Shown: positions 41,517 to 50,329, counted from the first letter of the stretch. The stretch is DNA of 64,000 bases from Lewinellaceae bacterium (GCA_020636315.1 JACJYA010000009.1:248001-312000), one strand, 5' to 3'. Numbers and translations are program-made. The notes: generated from the sequence alone by a model not told the origin.

Positions 41517-43061
41517 ATGAAAAGGTTAATCCTGTTATTATTGGTGGCTGTTGCCGCTCTGCTTGGCGCGTGCCAGTCTTTCGATGAGTTGGAAAACCTG
41601 GAGGATGCCGACTACGATGCCGACTACGCAGTTCCCCTCCTCAATACGGAGCTGTCTTTGAAGGAAGCGCTGGAAAACTTCCAGGACCTGGCCGTTATCT
41701 CGATCGACCCCGACGGGCTCATCCACTTCACCTATTCCGGCGATGTGCTCACTCAGAACAGCGACACCATATTCAAAAAGATCAATGAATCGCTCAGCGG
41801 CGTGCCGATACCGATCAACAGCAAGCGAATGGGCCTTCCCCTGGAACTGCCCGAAGGTTTCGACTTCGACCGCCTGGTCTTCAAATCCGGAGAATTTATT
41901 TTTGGATTCCAGCACAAACACCCCGAGCCGGTGGAGTTTACCCTGACTATGCCTCAGATCACCAAAGACGGAGTACCCTTATCTTTCTCGGCCAGCCTGC
42001 CGGCATACAGCGGAAGCGGTAACCTGCCGACCTATACCAACCTTTTCGCCCCCTTCATGCTCGATGGATACGAAGTATTGCCCGACCCGGTTACAGATTC
42101 CGTTTATGTTGAATATGAACTGATCCGCGAAAGCGGGCAGCCGGATACAGCCCTTGCCGCTATTACCTTTCGCGACTTGTCTTTCTCCTATATGGAAGGC
42201 TTTCTGGGCGTGCAGCGGCATGAAGGCGGCCGCGACACCATCATCATCGATTTCTTCGACAACTGGGTAACCGGCGACATCTATTTCGCCGACCCCACCG
42301 TCACTTTCAATATCGAAAATTCATTTGGCATCCCGACGGAGTCGGACGTGAAGGTGTTTAAAGTCCTGACCGTAAGAGGAGAAACCCTGGAACTGATGAG
42401 CCCTTACGTAGAAAGCGGCATTGCCTTTCCCTATCCTTCTATAAATGAAGTCGGAGTGATCAAGGAGAAAAAATTCGTCTTCAATAAGGAAAACTCCAAT
42501 ATCGACCAGATCCTGGGCGCCGGCCCGGTCGCCATCGATTACGATGTGGATGCCGTGACCAACCCGGATTCCAACGTTAACATTCGCGGATTCATAACCG
42601 ACAGCAGTTACTACAAAGTACGCGTCGATGTTGACCTGCCGCTTTACGGGCGGTCTGTCAACTTCCTGGCGCAGGATACTTTCCAGCTCAACTTCGAAGA
42701 TTTCCAGCAGATGTACAAAGCAGAATTCAAACTGGTGGCCATCAACAGCCTGCCGCTGGATGTGTCCATCCAGGGGTATTTTCTGGATCAGGACGACCTG
42801 GTGCTCGACTCCCTCTTCCAGGAGTCCATGCGGGTGATCGAAGGGGCCCCGACTGACGCAGAAGGCAACGCCAGCGGCACCAGCGAGGATGTCACCTACG
42901 CCGATTTCCCGGAAGAACGCTTCGATAAGGTGCGCAGCGCTCAGAACCTGGCCATTGTTGCCTCCTTCTCTACGGTCAACAACGGTGAGGTCTCGGTCAA
43001 GATCCTGGAAAGCCAGGCCGTGCAGATCAAGCTTGGGGCTATCTTCGGGGTGCGGGATTAG
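41517..43061 (+). CDS. lipoprotein of unknown function
   Basis: 514 residues. Signal peptide II: MKRLILLLLVAVAALLGAC with the lipobox Cys at residue 19. The following acidic residues (QSFDELENLEDADYD) are usual after Bacteroidota lipidation sites. The remainder is predicted beta-rich with no recognised catalytic motif. The following gene encodes an outer membrane protein, and a shared promoter and role at the cell surface are likely. Confidence 0.8.
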   Translation: MKRLILLLLVAVAALLGACQSFDELENLEDADYDADYAVPLLNTELSLKEALENFQDLAVISIDPDGLIHFTYSGDVLTQNSDTIFKKINESLSGVPIPINSKRMGLPLELPEGFDFDRLVFKSGEFIFGFQHKHPEPVEFTLTMPQITKDGVPLSFSASLPAYSGSGNLPTYTNLFAPFMLDGYEVLPDPVTDSVYVEYELIRESGQPDTALAAITFRDLSFSYMEGFLGVQRHEGGRDTIIIDFFDNWVTGDIYFADPTVTFNIENSFGIPTESDVKVFKVLTVRGETLELMSPYVESGIAFPYPSINEVGVIKEKKFVFNKENSNIDQILGAGPVAIDYDVDAVTNPDSNVNIRGFITDSSYYKVRVDVDLPLYGRSVNFLAQDTFQLNFEDFQQMYKAEFKLVAINSLPLDVSIQGYFLDQDDLVLDSLFQESMRVIEGAPTDAEGNASGTSEDVTYADFPEERFDKVRSAQNLAIVASFSTVNNGEVSVKILESQAVQIKLGAIFGVRD

Positions 43062-43199
43062 AAGGGCGATCAGCAATTGGCGGTTCGCGTTTCGCTTTGG
43101 CAGTTCGCCAGGTTAGCCTCCCCGGCTCCTCCAATAGCGCTCCAGGTAGAGTTTTAATTTTTCACGCCAGATAAGGGGGCAATAAAACAACCATACTAT

Positions 43200-44570
43200 A
43201 TGCAGAGAATACTGCTTTCATTACTGATCATCATCTCACTGGCCACTGCGGCGCTGGCCCAGGAAGACCTGGCCACTCATTTCATGCGCCACACCTGGCA
43301 ATCCAGCCGGACTAACCCGGCTTTTTTCCCGGACTACCAGGCCGTTATCGGGTTGCCGGGCGTATATAATACCCTTTACGTCACCAACGTCACCTATGGC
43401 GACCTGATCGCCAAAGGGGAAAACGGGAAGGATGTTTTAAACATCAACCAGGCAATAGAACAGTTGGGAGAAAACAATATCCTGCGCAACAACCTGGATA
43501 TCGAAACGCTCAGCCTGGGGATGCGCTTCGGCAAGGCTGCCCTTTCGCTGGGCCACACCCTGCGCTTCAATGCATTTATGAACTACCCTAAAACCATGCC
43601 TCAACTCATCTGGCAGGGCAACGCCCAGTTTATCGGACAGGAAGTGGAATTCGGGCCGGATGTGGACCTCTTCGGCTACCAGGAATTTGCCCTGGGGCTG
43701 GCAGTGGATGTAGCGCCTGGTTTTACCATCGGGGGGCGCGCCAAACTGCTGGCAGGTGTGGGCAGCATCAGCTCAGAGCGCACCAGCCTGCGCCTGCGCA
43801 CCGACAGCGAGATCTATCAGCTGGAGCTCAATGCCGACTACTACGTCAACTCTGCGGGCTCCATCAAGTACGACGGGTTCGATAAACTGACCGTTGCATT
43901 TGACTATGGCCGGTTTGATTTTGAAGAGCTTTTCACCGGCAATACCGGCTTTGCCTTCGACCTGGGCGTTCAGCTTCAGCTCGGAGAGAAACTGGAACTG
44001 GCCGCCAGCGCCCTGGACATCGGCAAGGTCAACTGGAAAGAGGAGGTAACCAACTACCACCTCAACGGTACTTTCCAGTACGAAGGCCTGGATCCCGCCC
44101 AGAACATCTTTGAAGACACCGTCACGGTTGGTTCGATCATAGACACTCTGAGGGAGATCTACGAGGTGGTGGAAACCTCCGTCAATTACTCCACTACCCT
44201 GCCTGCCCGCTTTTACCTCAGCGGCCTGTATCACCTGAAACCCGGCCTGAGTGTCGGCGGGCTCATCTATCTGGAGCAGTACCGGGAAGAATGGACAACG
44301 GCCGTGGCCATCGGCGGCAATATGGACATACTGCCTGTTCTCAACGTCGGCGCCACCTACGCCTTCCGCAACGAACGCCTCGACAACCTGGGCCTGAACG
44401 CCACCCTGTTGCTGGGCCCCGTACAACTGATGGCCGCTACGGATAACATCGTTACTGCCATCCGCCCCAAAGACAGCCACAGCGCCAACCTGAGGCTGGG
44501 GTTGAATTTGTTGTTGGGAAGGGTGAGGCCGGAGAAGCCTGAGGCCAAGGCGCCTTCGGGGTTTTATTGA
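43200..44570 (+). CDS. DUF5723-type outer membrane beta-barrel protein
   Basis: 456 residues with a signal peptide (MQRILLSLLIIISLATAALA, cleavage before QEDL). HTWQSSRTNPAFFPDYQAVIGLPG at the mature start and alternating hydrophobic strands (GMRFGKAALSLGHTLRFNAF; LAVDVAPGFTIGGRAKLLAG) are the pattern of the PorV/DUF5723-like outer membrane proteins. A function in surface export or binding is inferred from the class only. The end has a basic tail, with the stop at 44568-44570 just before a repeat. Confidence 0.82.
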   Translation: MQRILLSLLIIISLATAALAQEDLATHFMRHTWQSSRTNPAFFPDYQAVIGLPGVYNTLYVTNVTYGDLIAKGENGKDVLNINQAIEQLGENNILRNNLDIETLSLGMRFGKAALSLGHTLRFNAFMNYPKTMPQLIWQGNAQFIGQEVEFGPDVDLFGYQEFALGLAVDVAPGFTIGGRAKLLAGVGSISSERTSLRLRTDSEIYQLELNADYYVNSAGSIKYDGFDKLTVAFDYGRFDFEELFTGNTGFAFDLGVQLQLGEKLELAASALDIGKVNWKEEVTNYHLNGTFQYEGLDPAQNIFEDTVTVGSIIDTLREIYEVVETSVNYSTTLPARFYLSGLYHLKPGLSVGGLIYLEQYREEWTTAVAIGGNMDILPVLNVGATYAFRNERLDNLGLNATLLLGPVQLMAATDNIVTAIRPKDSHSANLRLGLNLLLGRVRPEKPEAKAPSGFY

Positions 44571-44581
44571 TGGGGTGCGTT

Positions 44582-44700
44582 ATTCGTTATTTTCACCCGG
44601 CCGAGGGACGAGGACGGGCGGGATTCGTGTATTCGGGATTCCTAACTCGGGATAACGACTCCCGATTCACGATTCACGAGTTACGAATCCCGAATCCCCC
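44582..44700. repeat. word-like inverted repeat, core family copy 4
   Basis: The core lies on the minus strand: TTTTCACCCGGCC (44590-44602), then ACGAGGACGGG (44608-44618). It is followed by GATTCGTG / TATTCGGGA words and their inverse GATTCACGAGTTACGAATC. The repeat extends into the last codons of the minus-strand gene at 44674 (residues GIRNS). Confidence 0.65.
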
Positions 44701-45054
44701 CTTCAACCGCTCCGCCAACATACTCATGATCCGCCGGGTGGCCTCCGGCTCCATTTCCAGGAATTGTTCATATTCTTCGGCGGTGAACTGCCCGATCACG
44801 GCGCCCAGGAGGAGGAATCGCAGGCGGTTGTCCTGGCTCAGGCTGTGATCGATCTGCTGTTCCTGTTTCTGCTGGGGCAGGCTATCGAACGGTATCCTGC
44901 GCTTGGCCATCATGCGGCGGAAGATGGCGGCCAGCAGATCGTGCTGCATCTTTAGGATGGGGCGGAGGGTTTCGTTCTGAAAGCGTTCGGCCTCAGTGAC
45001 AGCCTCTTTTTCCATGGGCACGAGCGGGCGGATGTCTTTGCGTTTGTCGGGCAT
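44674..45054 (-). CDS. small conserved Bacteroidota protein (often misnamed glyoxalase)
   Basis: 126 residues from the ATG at 45054 (MPDKRKDIRPLVP). The helical pattern FQNETLRPILKMQHDLLAAIF, PFDSLPQQKQEQQIDHSLSQD and FLLLGAVIGQFTAEEYEQF is that of a common Bacteroidota family without proven function. Database names calling it glyoxalase have no support here, as there are no metal ligands of that fold. The longer open frame upstream crosses the tRNA promoter and is not used. Confidence 0.75.
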   Translation of the reverse strand: MPDKRKDIRPLVPMEKEAVTEAERFQNETLRPILKMQHDLLAAIFRRMMAKRRIPFDSLPQQKQEQQIDHSLSQDNRLRFLLLGAVIGQFTAEEYEQFLEMEPEATRRIMSMLAERLKGGFGIRNS

Positions 45055-45126
45055 GGCTGGAATTTTTTCAATTGAAACCGGGTTAATACAGGAAATCCAC
45101 AGAAGATAAAAAATATCCCGGGCGAA

Positions 45127-45161
45127 TTGTTGTGCATAAGGGGTTAAAACCCGTATATTTG
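45127..45161 (+). promoter_or_regulatory. promoter of the tRNA-Met locus
   Basis: TTGTTG (45127-45132), 21-base spacer, TATATTTG (45154-45161), a good Bacteroidota -33/-7 pair of the kind seen before tRNA genes. Transcription would start near 45168, so the tRNA remnant is part of the primary transcript. Confidence 0.65.
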
Positions 45162-45236
45162 CACTCGCAAAAATTTCCGCCTTTGTTAAAACTTCCGCCT
45201 TCACTTTAGTCTCGGCGGATAAATCGGCGGCCAAAG

Positions 45237-45291
45237 GGCGCGGTAGCTTCCCGCTTTTAGCAAAGCGGGATTAGAGCGCTTGATTCATAAT
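45237..45291 (+). pseudogene. partial tRNA-Met copy with an inserted hairpin
   Basis: 45226-45248 is identical, over 23 bases, to 45314-45336 (leader plus the tRNA 5' end). 45271-45291 equals 45344-45364 with one mismatch, covering D-arm end and anticodon (CAT). In between, the D-loop bases are replaced by a 22-base perfect hairpin with arms TCCCGCTTT (45249-45257) and AAAGCGGGA (45262-45270). After 45291 the T-arm and acceptor 3' half are missing. It is thus a non-functional duplicate, 88 bases upstream of the intact gene. Confidence 0.85.
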
Positions 45292-45324
45292 ATACCGCCT
45301 TCATCAAGATTTTGGCGGCCAAAG

Positions 45325-45398
45325 GGCGCGGTAGCTCAGCTGGTTAGAGCGCATGATTCATAATCATGAGGTCGGCGGTTCAAGCCCGCCTCGCGCTA
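45325..45398 (+). tRNA. tRNA-Met (anticodon CAT)
   Basis: 74 bases fold into a full cloverleaf: acceptor GGCGCGG (45325-45331) with TCGCGCT (45391-45397), D stem GCTC/GAGC, anticodon stem CATGA/TCATG with loop TTCATAA (anticodon 45359-45361), T stem GGCGG/CCGCC with TTCAAGC, discriminator A. CCA is not encoded. Its likeness to elongator tRNA-Met favours that identity over tRNA-Ile with lysidine. The outer acceptor pairs are both G-U. Confidence 0.92.
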
Positions 45399-45405
45399 CG
45401 AAAAG

Positions 45406-45435
45406 AAGCCTTCACAAAAGTGGAGGCTTTTTTTA
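45406..45435 (+). terminator. terminator of the tRNA gene
   Basis: AAGCCTTCAC (45406-45415), AAAA loop, GTGGAGGCTT (45420-45429), with a T-run to 45434. It starts 8 bases behind the tRNA. Confidence 0.8.
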
Positions 45436-45456
45436 TTCTCCCACAGCACCGGGATC

Positions 45457-45705
45457 ATGTTTTATTTTTACGTACTCTACAGCCTCAAAAATGGAAGGCT
45501 TTATAAGGGTTCCACATCTTGCCTTCCCAAATGTATCCTGTAACACAATGCAGGGCGCACTCCTTCAACCAAACACCGCCGCCCCTTAATCTTATTATTC
45601 TTTGAAACATACCAACTGAAATCCGAGGCTTCGGCGCGTGAGCAGTGGCCGAAGTATTTATGTCCTCTTCCCCCTGGCCGCAACCACATAATAGTAGAGA
45701 GTTAG
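45457..45705 (+). pseudogene. GIY-YIG nuclease pseudogene with one nonsense codon
   Basis: From ATG 45457 the frame reads MFYFYVLYSLKNGRLYKGST (the YVL and YKG motifs of GIY-YIG), then ends at TAA 45541-45543. The same frame continues HNAGRTPSTKHRRPLILLFF and SEASAREQWPKYL up to TAG 45703, the remaining part of a small YhbQ/URI-type protein. Family comparison (from memory) expects Gln at the stop, so CAA to TAA is the probable change; the nearby Cys codon TGT may be a second C-to-T change from CGT. The gene follows a tRNA terminator, a position often seen for such nucleases in Bacteroidota. Confidence 0.8.
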
Positions 45706-45901
45706 AGACGTCAACAAAAGACTCACTACGCCCTTCCCTCCCTAAATAGAATCCCTCTACTTTTAACAATTCTCCCCACCCTGCTGCCCGGAACACCCCC
45801 GAATTTTGTAAATTTGAAAAGAGCGGAGACGCTGCCGGCGGAGTTGCTTTCGGCTTCTTTGTAGCGGCCCTCTTAAAAGTATTTTCCATCAACGGACTGC
45901 C
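45706..45901. other. spacer before the channel gene
   Basis: No gene is seen. TAAATTTG (45809-45816) fits the -7 consensus and could promote the channel operon, but I find no matching -33. A minus-strand open frame covering 45485-45982 has no recognisable protein character. Confidence 0.4.
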
Positions 45902-47746
45902 ATGGCAAGGACCTTTTCCCGATACAACGTCAAAAAGACCGACAAACCATTTTTGCTGCCCAATGGTGAAGCGCTCCCTCAAACCGCTGCGGTCTCCTTA
46001 CTCCGGGAGAACGGTGAGGTCATTTCCACCCTGGAACTGGGCGTTGTCGATCCGGAAAAGCTATACGAACAGATCGCACAGAGGCAGGCCGTTAACCTGG
46101 ATAAGTGTTATATCGAAAACTTTTCCATGGCGGTTTTCCGGGAAAAAAGAGGTATTAAGAACAGCCAGTTTCTGGACCTCAACGAATTTATCGCCACCAA
46201 TTCGGTTTTCCATTCCAAAGGCGATATCGACCTTTCCTTTACCCGCTTTTCAGCCGGGGAAATTGACCTGAGCAGTTCGCTTTTCCTGGGGGGCAATATA
46301 AATTTTACTCACGCTGATTTCGGGGATGGGGAACTCAAATTTGATAATGCCCATTTCCACGAAGGAGGCGCCATCTTTTCCAATGCTTCCTTCGGTAAGG
46401 GCCTGTTGTCTTTTAAAAACTCCAGATTTACGGCCCCTGGTAAAGAGGCTCGCCCGGAACGGCGGAAGAGAGAAGGCAGTAGCCGAAGCGGGAGAATTAT
46501 CCTGAACTTTGAAGAGGCTTCTTTCTGGGATGGAAAAATTGACTTCACCCGTTCCAACCTCGGAAGCGGAGAGATCAACTTTTCCAATGCCAGGTTGTCC
46601 AACCGGGGGTTGCTCTTTGTCAGCGCCGAATTCCATACCGTGCGCCTGGCCTTTAAATCGGCCCATTTCAAAAATGGCAAGCTGGACTTTCGATTCGCCA
46701 ATTTCGAGCGCGGCACCCTGCTCTTCGACCGGGCCTTCTTTGATAACAGTATCATCGATTTTAGCGCGACCGAATTTCAGAGTGGGAAGATCAGTTTCAA
46801 CCGGACAGAATTTGAAAAAAACGAGCTGATCTTTGAAGCCAGCGAAATCAAAAATGGCAGGGTCACGTTCAAGAACAACATCTTCGGCGCCGGCGTCATT
46901 GATTTCAGCTCGGCCCAGTATCGCTCCTCCGGGGTATTGTTTGAAAATGTGGATTTCGGAAAATGCACCGCCTCTTTTTCAAAGGCCAGGGTGCAAGAGC
47001 TTTCTTTCAGGTCCTGCCAGGTGAATGCCTTTTTCAACCTGCAGCTTCAGGAATGTGGGAGCCTGGATTTCTCCAACTCTGTCGTCAGAGATATTGTCGA
47101 TATGAAACCCTATGGTTTCACGCCCGAACTCCATTCGCTGAACCTGTCCGGCCTGCTTTTGCTCGGGCAATTCTACATCGACTGGAAAGCCAATGGGGTG
47201 AGGGCCCTGATCCTGGAGCAAAAAGCCTCCCACCGGCACCGGTCCGAGCAATTCAGGATACTTAAGGAGAACTACCACACCCTGGGGCAATACGATGCCG
47301 AAGATGAAGCTTACGTCGAGTTCCGGAGGTCGGAAGCCAAAGCAGACCTGGAGGAGGCACTGGGTGAAGGTAAATTCTTCCGGAAATGGAATGCCTACGG
47401 CGTATATGGGTTTAAATGGCTGATCTTTGACAAGATAGGCTTATACGCCACCAACCCGGTACGGGTGCTGATCAGTATGGTGGTGGCGTATTTGTTTTTC
47501 GTGCTCATTTATTTTCTGCTGCCTTTTTTCATCGGCAATGAAATCATGCCCTCCCTCGATCACGGAGACGACCTGTCCCAACTGGAAATAGCGTTCTACC
47601 ACAGCATTGTCACCTTTTTGACTATCGGCTACGGCGATTATTACCCAACTGGGGTATTAAGATGGATTTCCGGCTTCGAAGGATTTACAGGTTTGTTCTT
47701 AATTTCTTATTTTACGGTAGCATTTGTCCGAAAAGCATTACGCTGA
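45902..47746 (+). CDS. two-TM potassium channel with a 12-residue-repeat solenoid
   Basis: 614 residues. Residues about 97-350 contain about 20 copies of a 12-residue unit of the form xxGxIxFxxAxF (examples: LGGNINFTHADF, GDGELKFDNAHF, WDGKIDFTRSNL, QSGKISFNRTEF), with one insertion of about 20 basic residues. This would build a right-handed beta solenoid; the period is 12, unlike the 5 of pentapeptide repeats. A linker (360-500) follows, then TM1 (about 518-545, VRVLISMVVAYLFFVLIYFLL), the pore helix with selectivity filter TIGYGD (about 576-581), and TM2 at the end. So it is an Ion_trans_2 potassium channel, probably gated through the cytoplasmic solenoid. It is followed by Sia-type signalling genes. 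Confidence 0.88.
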   Translation: MARTFSRYNVKKTDKPFLLPNGEALPQTAAVSLLRENGEVISTLELGVVDPEKLYEQIAQRQAVNLDKCYIENFSMAVFREKRGIKNSQFLDLNEFIATNSVFHSKGDIDLSFTRFSAGEIDLSSSLFLGGNINFTHADFGDGELKFDNAHFHEGGAIFSNASFGKGLLSFKNSRFTAPGKEARPERRKREGSSRSGRIILNFEEASFWDGKIDFTRSNLGSGEINFSNARLSNRGLLFVSAEFHTVRLAFKSAHFKNGKLDFRFANFERGTLLFDRAFFDNSIIDFSATEFQSGKISFNRTEFEKNELIFEASEIKNGRVTFKNNIFGAGVIDFSSAQYRSSGVLFENVDFGKCTASFSKARVQELSFRSCQVNAFFNLQLQECGSLDFSNSVVRDIVDMKPYGFTPELHSLNLSGLLLLGQFYIDWKANGVRALILEQKASHRHRSEQFRILKENYHTLGQYDAEDEAYVEFRRSEAKADLEEALGEGKFFRKWNAYGVYGFKWLIFDKIGLYATNPVRVLISMVVAYLFFVLIYFLLPFFIGNEIMPSLDHGDDLSQLEIAFYHSIVTFLTIGYGDYYPTGVLRWISGFEGFTGLFLISYFTVAFVRKALR

Positions 47747-47817
47747 CCTCACATCCACCCTGCTACTTGCTACTGGCCATGTATATTTTCAGGTTCCGCC
47801 ATCATTACAAACAGGTC

Positions 47818-49767
47818 ATGCGACGAGTATTGATCCATATCATAATATCCTTAATCTTCCTGCCAACGGCTTTGGGCCAGTTGACGGAAAATGTGGTCAA
47901 GGCAAACTTCATCCTCAACGTGGCCAAATTCATTGAATGGGAAGAGGAAGAGGCCATCGAAAGATTCCGTATCGGCGTATTGGGCGGAGGCGATGTGTTT
48001 GAGGCCCTGAAAAGAAGGTCCGGCGAAGCCTTATTGAAGAATAAGGCGTTCGATGTCGTGCAGTTTAAAAGGGCAGATGAGGCCAGTGGCATCCATATCC
48101 TCTATGTGGATGAAAGAAGGAACCGGGTTCTGAAAAAGATACTGGAAACCGCAATAGCGGAGCACATCCTGATGTTCACTGACAGTTGCTCCACCGCTGA
48201 TGAAACCATGGTCAACCTGCTGGCCCTCGACATGCCGGGCAACCAGTTTGAGATCAATAAAGACAATATCGATAAAGCCCGATTATACGTGCCGCCCAAG
48301 TTGCTGTATTACGGTGGCTCCGAAGAAGACCTGAGAGAAATGTACCAGGCTTCCGAGCGGCAGTTATCCGATGTAAAAGCGGAACTGGAGCAACAAACCG
48401 CCGCTTTGAAAAAGCAGCAGAAGGAACTCGAAACAAAAAAACGGGAGATCCTCGCCCTGAATGTAGAAATAGCCCTACAGGAAGGAAACCTGGAATCGAT
48501 GATCGCCCGGGCGACGGCCCAGCAGGATTCACTGGATCAGAAAATAGCCATGCTCGAAGAGCAAAGGTCAATGATCCGGGAACAGCAGGCCGATATCGAT
48601 GAACAAAACGCCCGGTTACAAAGACAAAAGCAGGAGATAGAGGCGGGAAATGCTTTCCTCAACCGGCAAAAACAGGAAATAGAAGCCCAGGAACAAAAGA
48701 TCAAAAGCCAGCAACAGGAAATACAGGCGCATACCCAAACCCTGGAACAGCAAAACCTGGAAATTGAAGCACAAACGCTCAAGATCGAAAAACAACGAAC
48801 CATCCTCTACCTCTTCATCGCCCTTTTCGCTCTGACCGCCGCCATGATCTTCTTCATCCTGCGCGCCTACCGGATCAAAAGGGAGGCCAACAAAAAGCTG
48901 GAGGAAAAAAATGCGGCCATCAGCCGGCAGAAGGAAGAAATCCAGGCCCACCAAAAACAACTCGAGGCCATCAACCGAAAAATTGAAAGGCAGAACGAAA
49001 ATATCAAAAGCAGCATCAATTACGCCCTGACCATTCAGCAGGCCCTATTGCCCTCCAGAGAAGAGTTGGAAAAATATTTTGAACCTTTTGTCCTGTACCG
49101 CCCCAGAGACATTGTATCGGGAGACTTTTACTGGATGAGCGCTGCCGGAGCGGAGGAAGGGAAAGAGGAAAAGGTCTTTGTAGCCGTTGCAGACTGTACC
49201 GGCCACGGCGTCCCGGGAGGCTTCCTGTCGATGATCGGAATCAAACTGCTGGCCAGCATCGTCAATGAAAGGAAAGAGCATGAGCCCAGGAAGATCCTCG
49301 AAATGCTGGACACCGCCGTACGCGAGGCCCTGCAACAGGAAAGAAAAGTAAGTGATGACGGTATGGATGTCTGCCTTTGCCGGATAGAAAAAAATGGTGG
49401 GGACAGGATAAAAATCACCTTTTCGGGCGCCCGGCGGCCCTTATACTACAGCAGCAATCAAAAAATAAATATATTGCCCGGAGACCGGAAAACCGTAGGC
49501 GGCCGGGTCTTCAAAGGCCAGGCCTTCACGAACCGCGAATTGTGGCTGGCGCCGGGCGACAGGATCTACATGGCCAGTGACGGCATAGCTGACCAAAATG
49601 CGCCCAACCGGAAAAAGTTCGGCAGCCAGCGGCTGATAAAGCTCCTCGAGGAGACCATGCACCTGCCACTACATGAACAAAAAGAAGTGGTGGAAAAAAC
49701 CCTGGATGACTTCCAGCAAAATGAAAAACAACGAGATGACATTTCCCTGATGGCGATAAAATTTTAA
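47818..49767 (+). CDS. YfiR-like sensor with coiled coil, TM helix and SpoIIE/PP2C phosphatase domain
   Basis: About 649 residues from the ATG at 47818, which gives a signal peptide (MRRVLIHIIISLIFLPTALG); an ATG 13 codons earlier is possible. Residues 20-170 are a DUF4154/YfiR-like periplasmic domain (VVKANFILNVAKFIEW, RIGVLGGG, MVNLLALDMPGNQFEINKDN). Residues 180-325 are a coiled coil with many Gln/Glu; a TM helix lies at about 330-350, and a second coil to 400. The C-terminal phosphatase (residues about 420-649) shows RPRDIVSGDFYWMS, VAVADCTGHGVPGGFLSMIG and DGMDVCLCRIE. It corresponds to SiaA of the SiaABCD pathway by position and domain. It would dephosphorylate the SiaC-like protein encoded two genes downstream. 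Confidence 0.88.
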   Translation: MRRVLIHIIISLIFLPTALGQLTENVVKANFILNVAKFIEWEEEEAIERFRIGVLGGGDVFEALKRRSGEALLKNKAFDVVQFKRADEASGIHILYVDERRNRVLKKILETAIAEHILMFTDSCSTADETMVNLLALDMPGNQFEINKDNIDKARLYVPPKLLYYGGSEEDLREMYQASERQLSDVKAELEQQTAALKKQQKELETKKREILALNVEIALQEGNLESMIARATAQQDSLDQKIAMLEEQRSMIREQQADIDEQNARLQRQKQEIEAGNAFLNRQKQEIEAQEQKIKSQQQEIQAHTQTLEQQNLEIEAQTLKIEKQRTILYLFIALFALTAAMIFFILRAYRIKREANKKLEEKNAAISRQKEEIQAHQKQLEAINRKIERQNENIKSSINYALTIQQALLPSREELEKYFEPFVLYRPRDIVSGDFYWMSAAGAEEGKEEKVFVAVADCTGHGVPGGFLSMIGIKLLASIVNERKEHEPRKILEMLDTAVREALQQERKVSDDGMDVCLCRIEKNGGDRIKITFSGARRPLYYSSNQKINILPGDRKTVGGRVFKGQAFTNRELWLAPGDRIYMASDGIADQNAPNRKKFGSQRLIKLLEETMHLPLHEQKEVVEKTLDDFQQNEKQRDDISLMAIKF

Positions 49768-49773
49768 CCCGAT

Positions 49774-50319
49774 ATGGAACAGAATAACAAGTTCAACCTG
49801 GTGGATTACCATTTCCGGTCCCAACAGGAAGTAGTCGTTTCCTACAAAGGCCCCTTTGATAAAGGCGCCATGAATATGATCGGAAACTACATCCGGGGCC
49901 TGATCTCGATGAATCCCCAGGCCAGTAAAAAAGTGTTTAAGGTCTTTATCGAGTTGGCACAGAATATCGCCCAGTACTCGGCGGAGAAAAATATCATCGG
50001 AGAATATGTAGGGGCTGGGGTCGGGTCGCTGGTCATCGTGGATTATCCGGATTATTTCCAGGTCGTCACCGGCAACCTGATCGACAATGGCGACCTGGGT
50101 CCCGTTATCGACAAGTGCGAACTGATCAATACCCTGGATAAGGAGGGCCTGCGAAAGCTCAAGCGCGAACAGCTGAAGCAGAACGATTACGAGCGGGCCG
50201 GCGCAGACATCGGCCTCATCCAGTTGGCCATCACCTCAGACAACCCCCTCGATATCGAGGTCAAACCCATCGACCAGAATTGTTCATTCTTTACGATCCG
50301 CGTCAAGATCAACAAGTAA
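49774..50319 (+). CDS. siaB: SiaB-like protein kinase (DUF6272)
   Basis: 181 residues with a GHKL-type fold. VSYKGPFDKGAMNMIGNYI and the helix with KKVFKVFIELAQNIAQYSAE (the N-box) match SiaB-family kinases; GVGSLVIVDYPDYFQVVTGN and AGADIGLIQLAI complete the fold. It should phosphorylate the SiaC partner. It begins 6 bases after the phosphatase gene stop and is followed by siaC after 10 bases, forming an operon. Confidence 0.85.
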   Translation: MEQNNKFNLVDYHFRSQQEVVVSYKGPFDKGAMNMIGNYIRGLISMNPQASKKVFKVFIELAQNIAQYSAEKNIIGEYVGAGVGSLVIVDYPDYFQVVTGNLIDNGDLGPVIDKCELINTLDKEGLRKLKREQLKQNDYERAGADIGLIQLAITSDNPLDIEVKPIDQNCSFFTIRVKINK

Positions 50320-50329
50320 ACCCTCTGAT

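Noticed and set aside
45353..45589. Open frame starting inside the tRNA
   Set aside because: Its beginning is the translated tRNA 3' half and terminator, a known artefact behind tRNA genes; it is in another frame than the GIY-YIG remnant.
45485..45982. 165-residue minus-strand open frame
   Set aside because: It is antisense to the GIY-YIG remnant and the start of the channel gene, and has a composition unlike proteins here.
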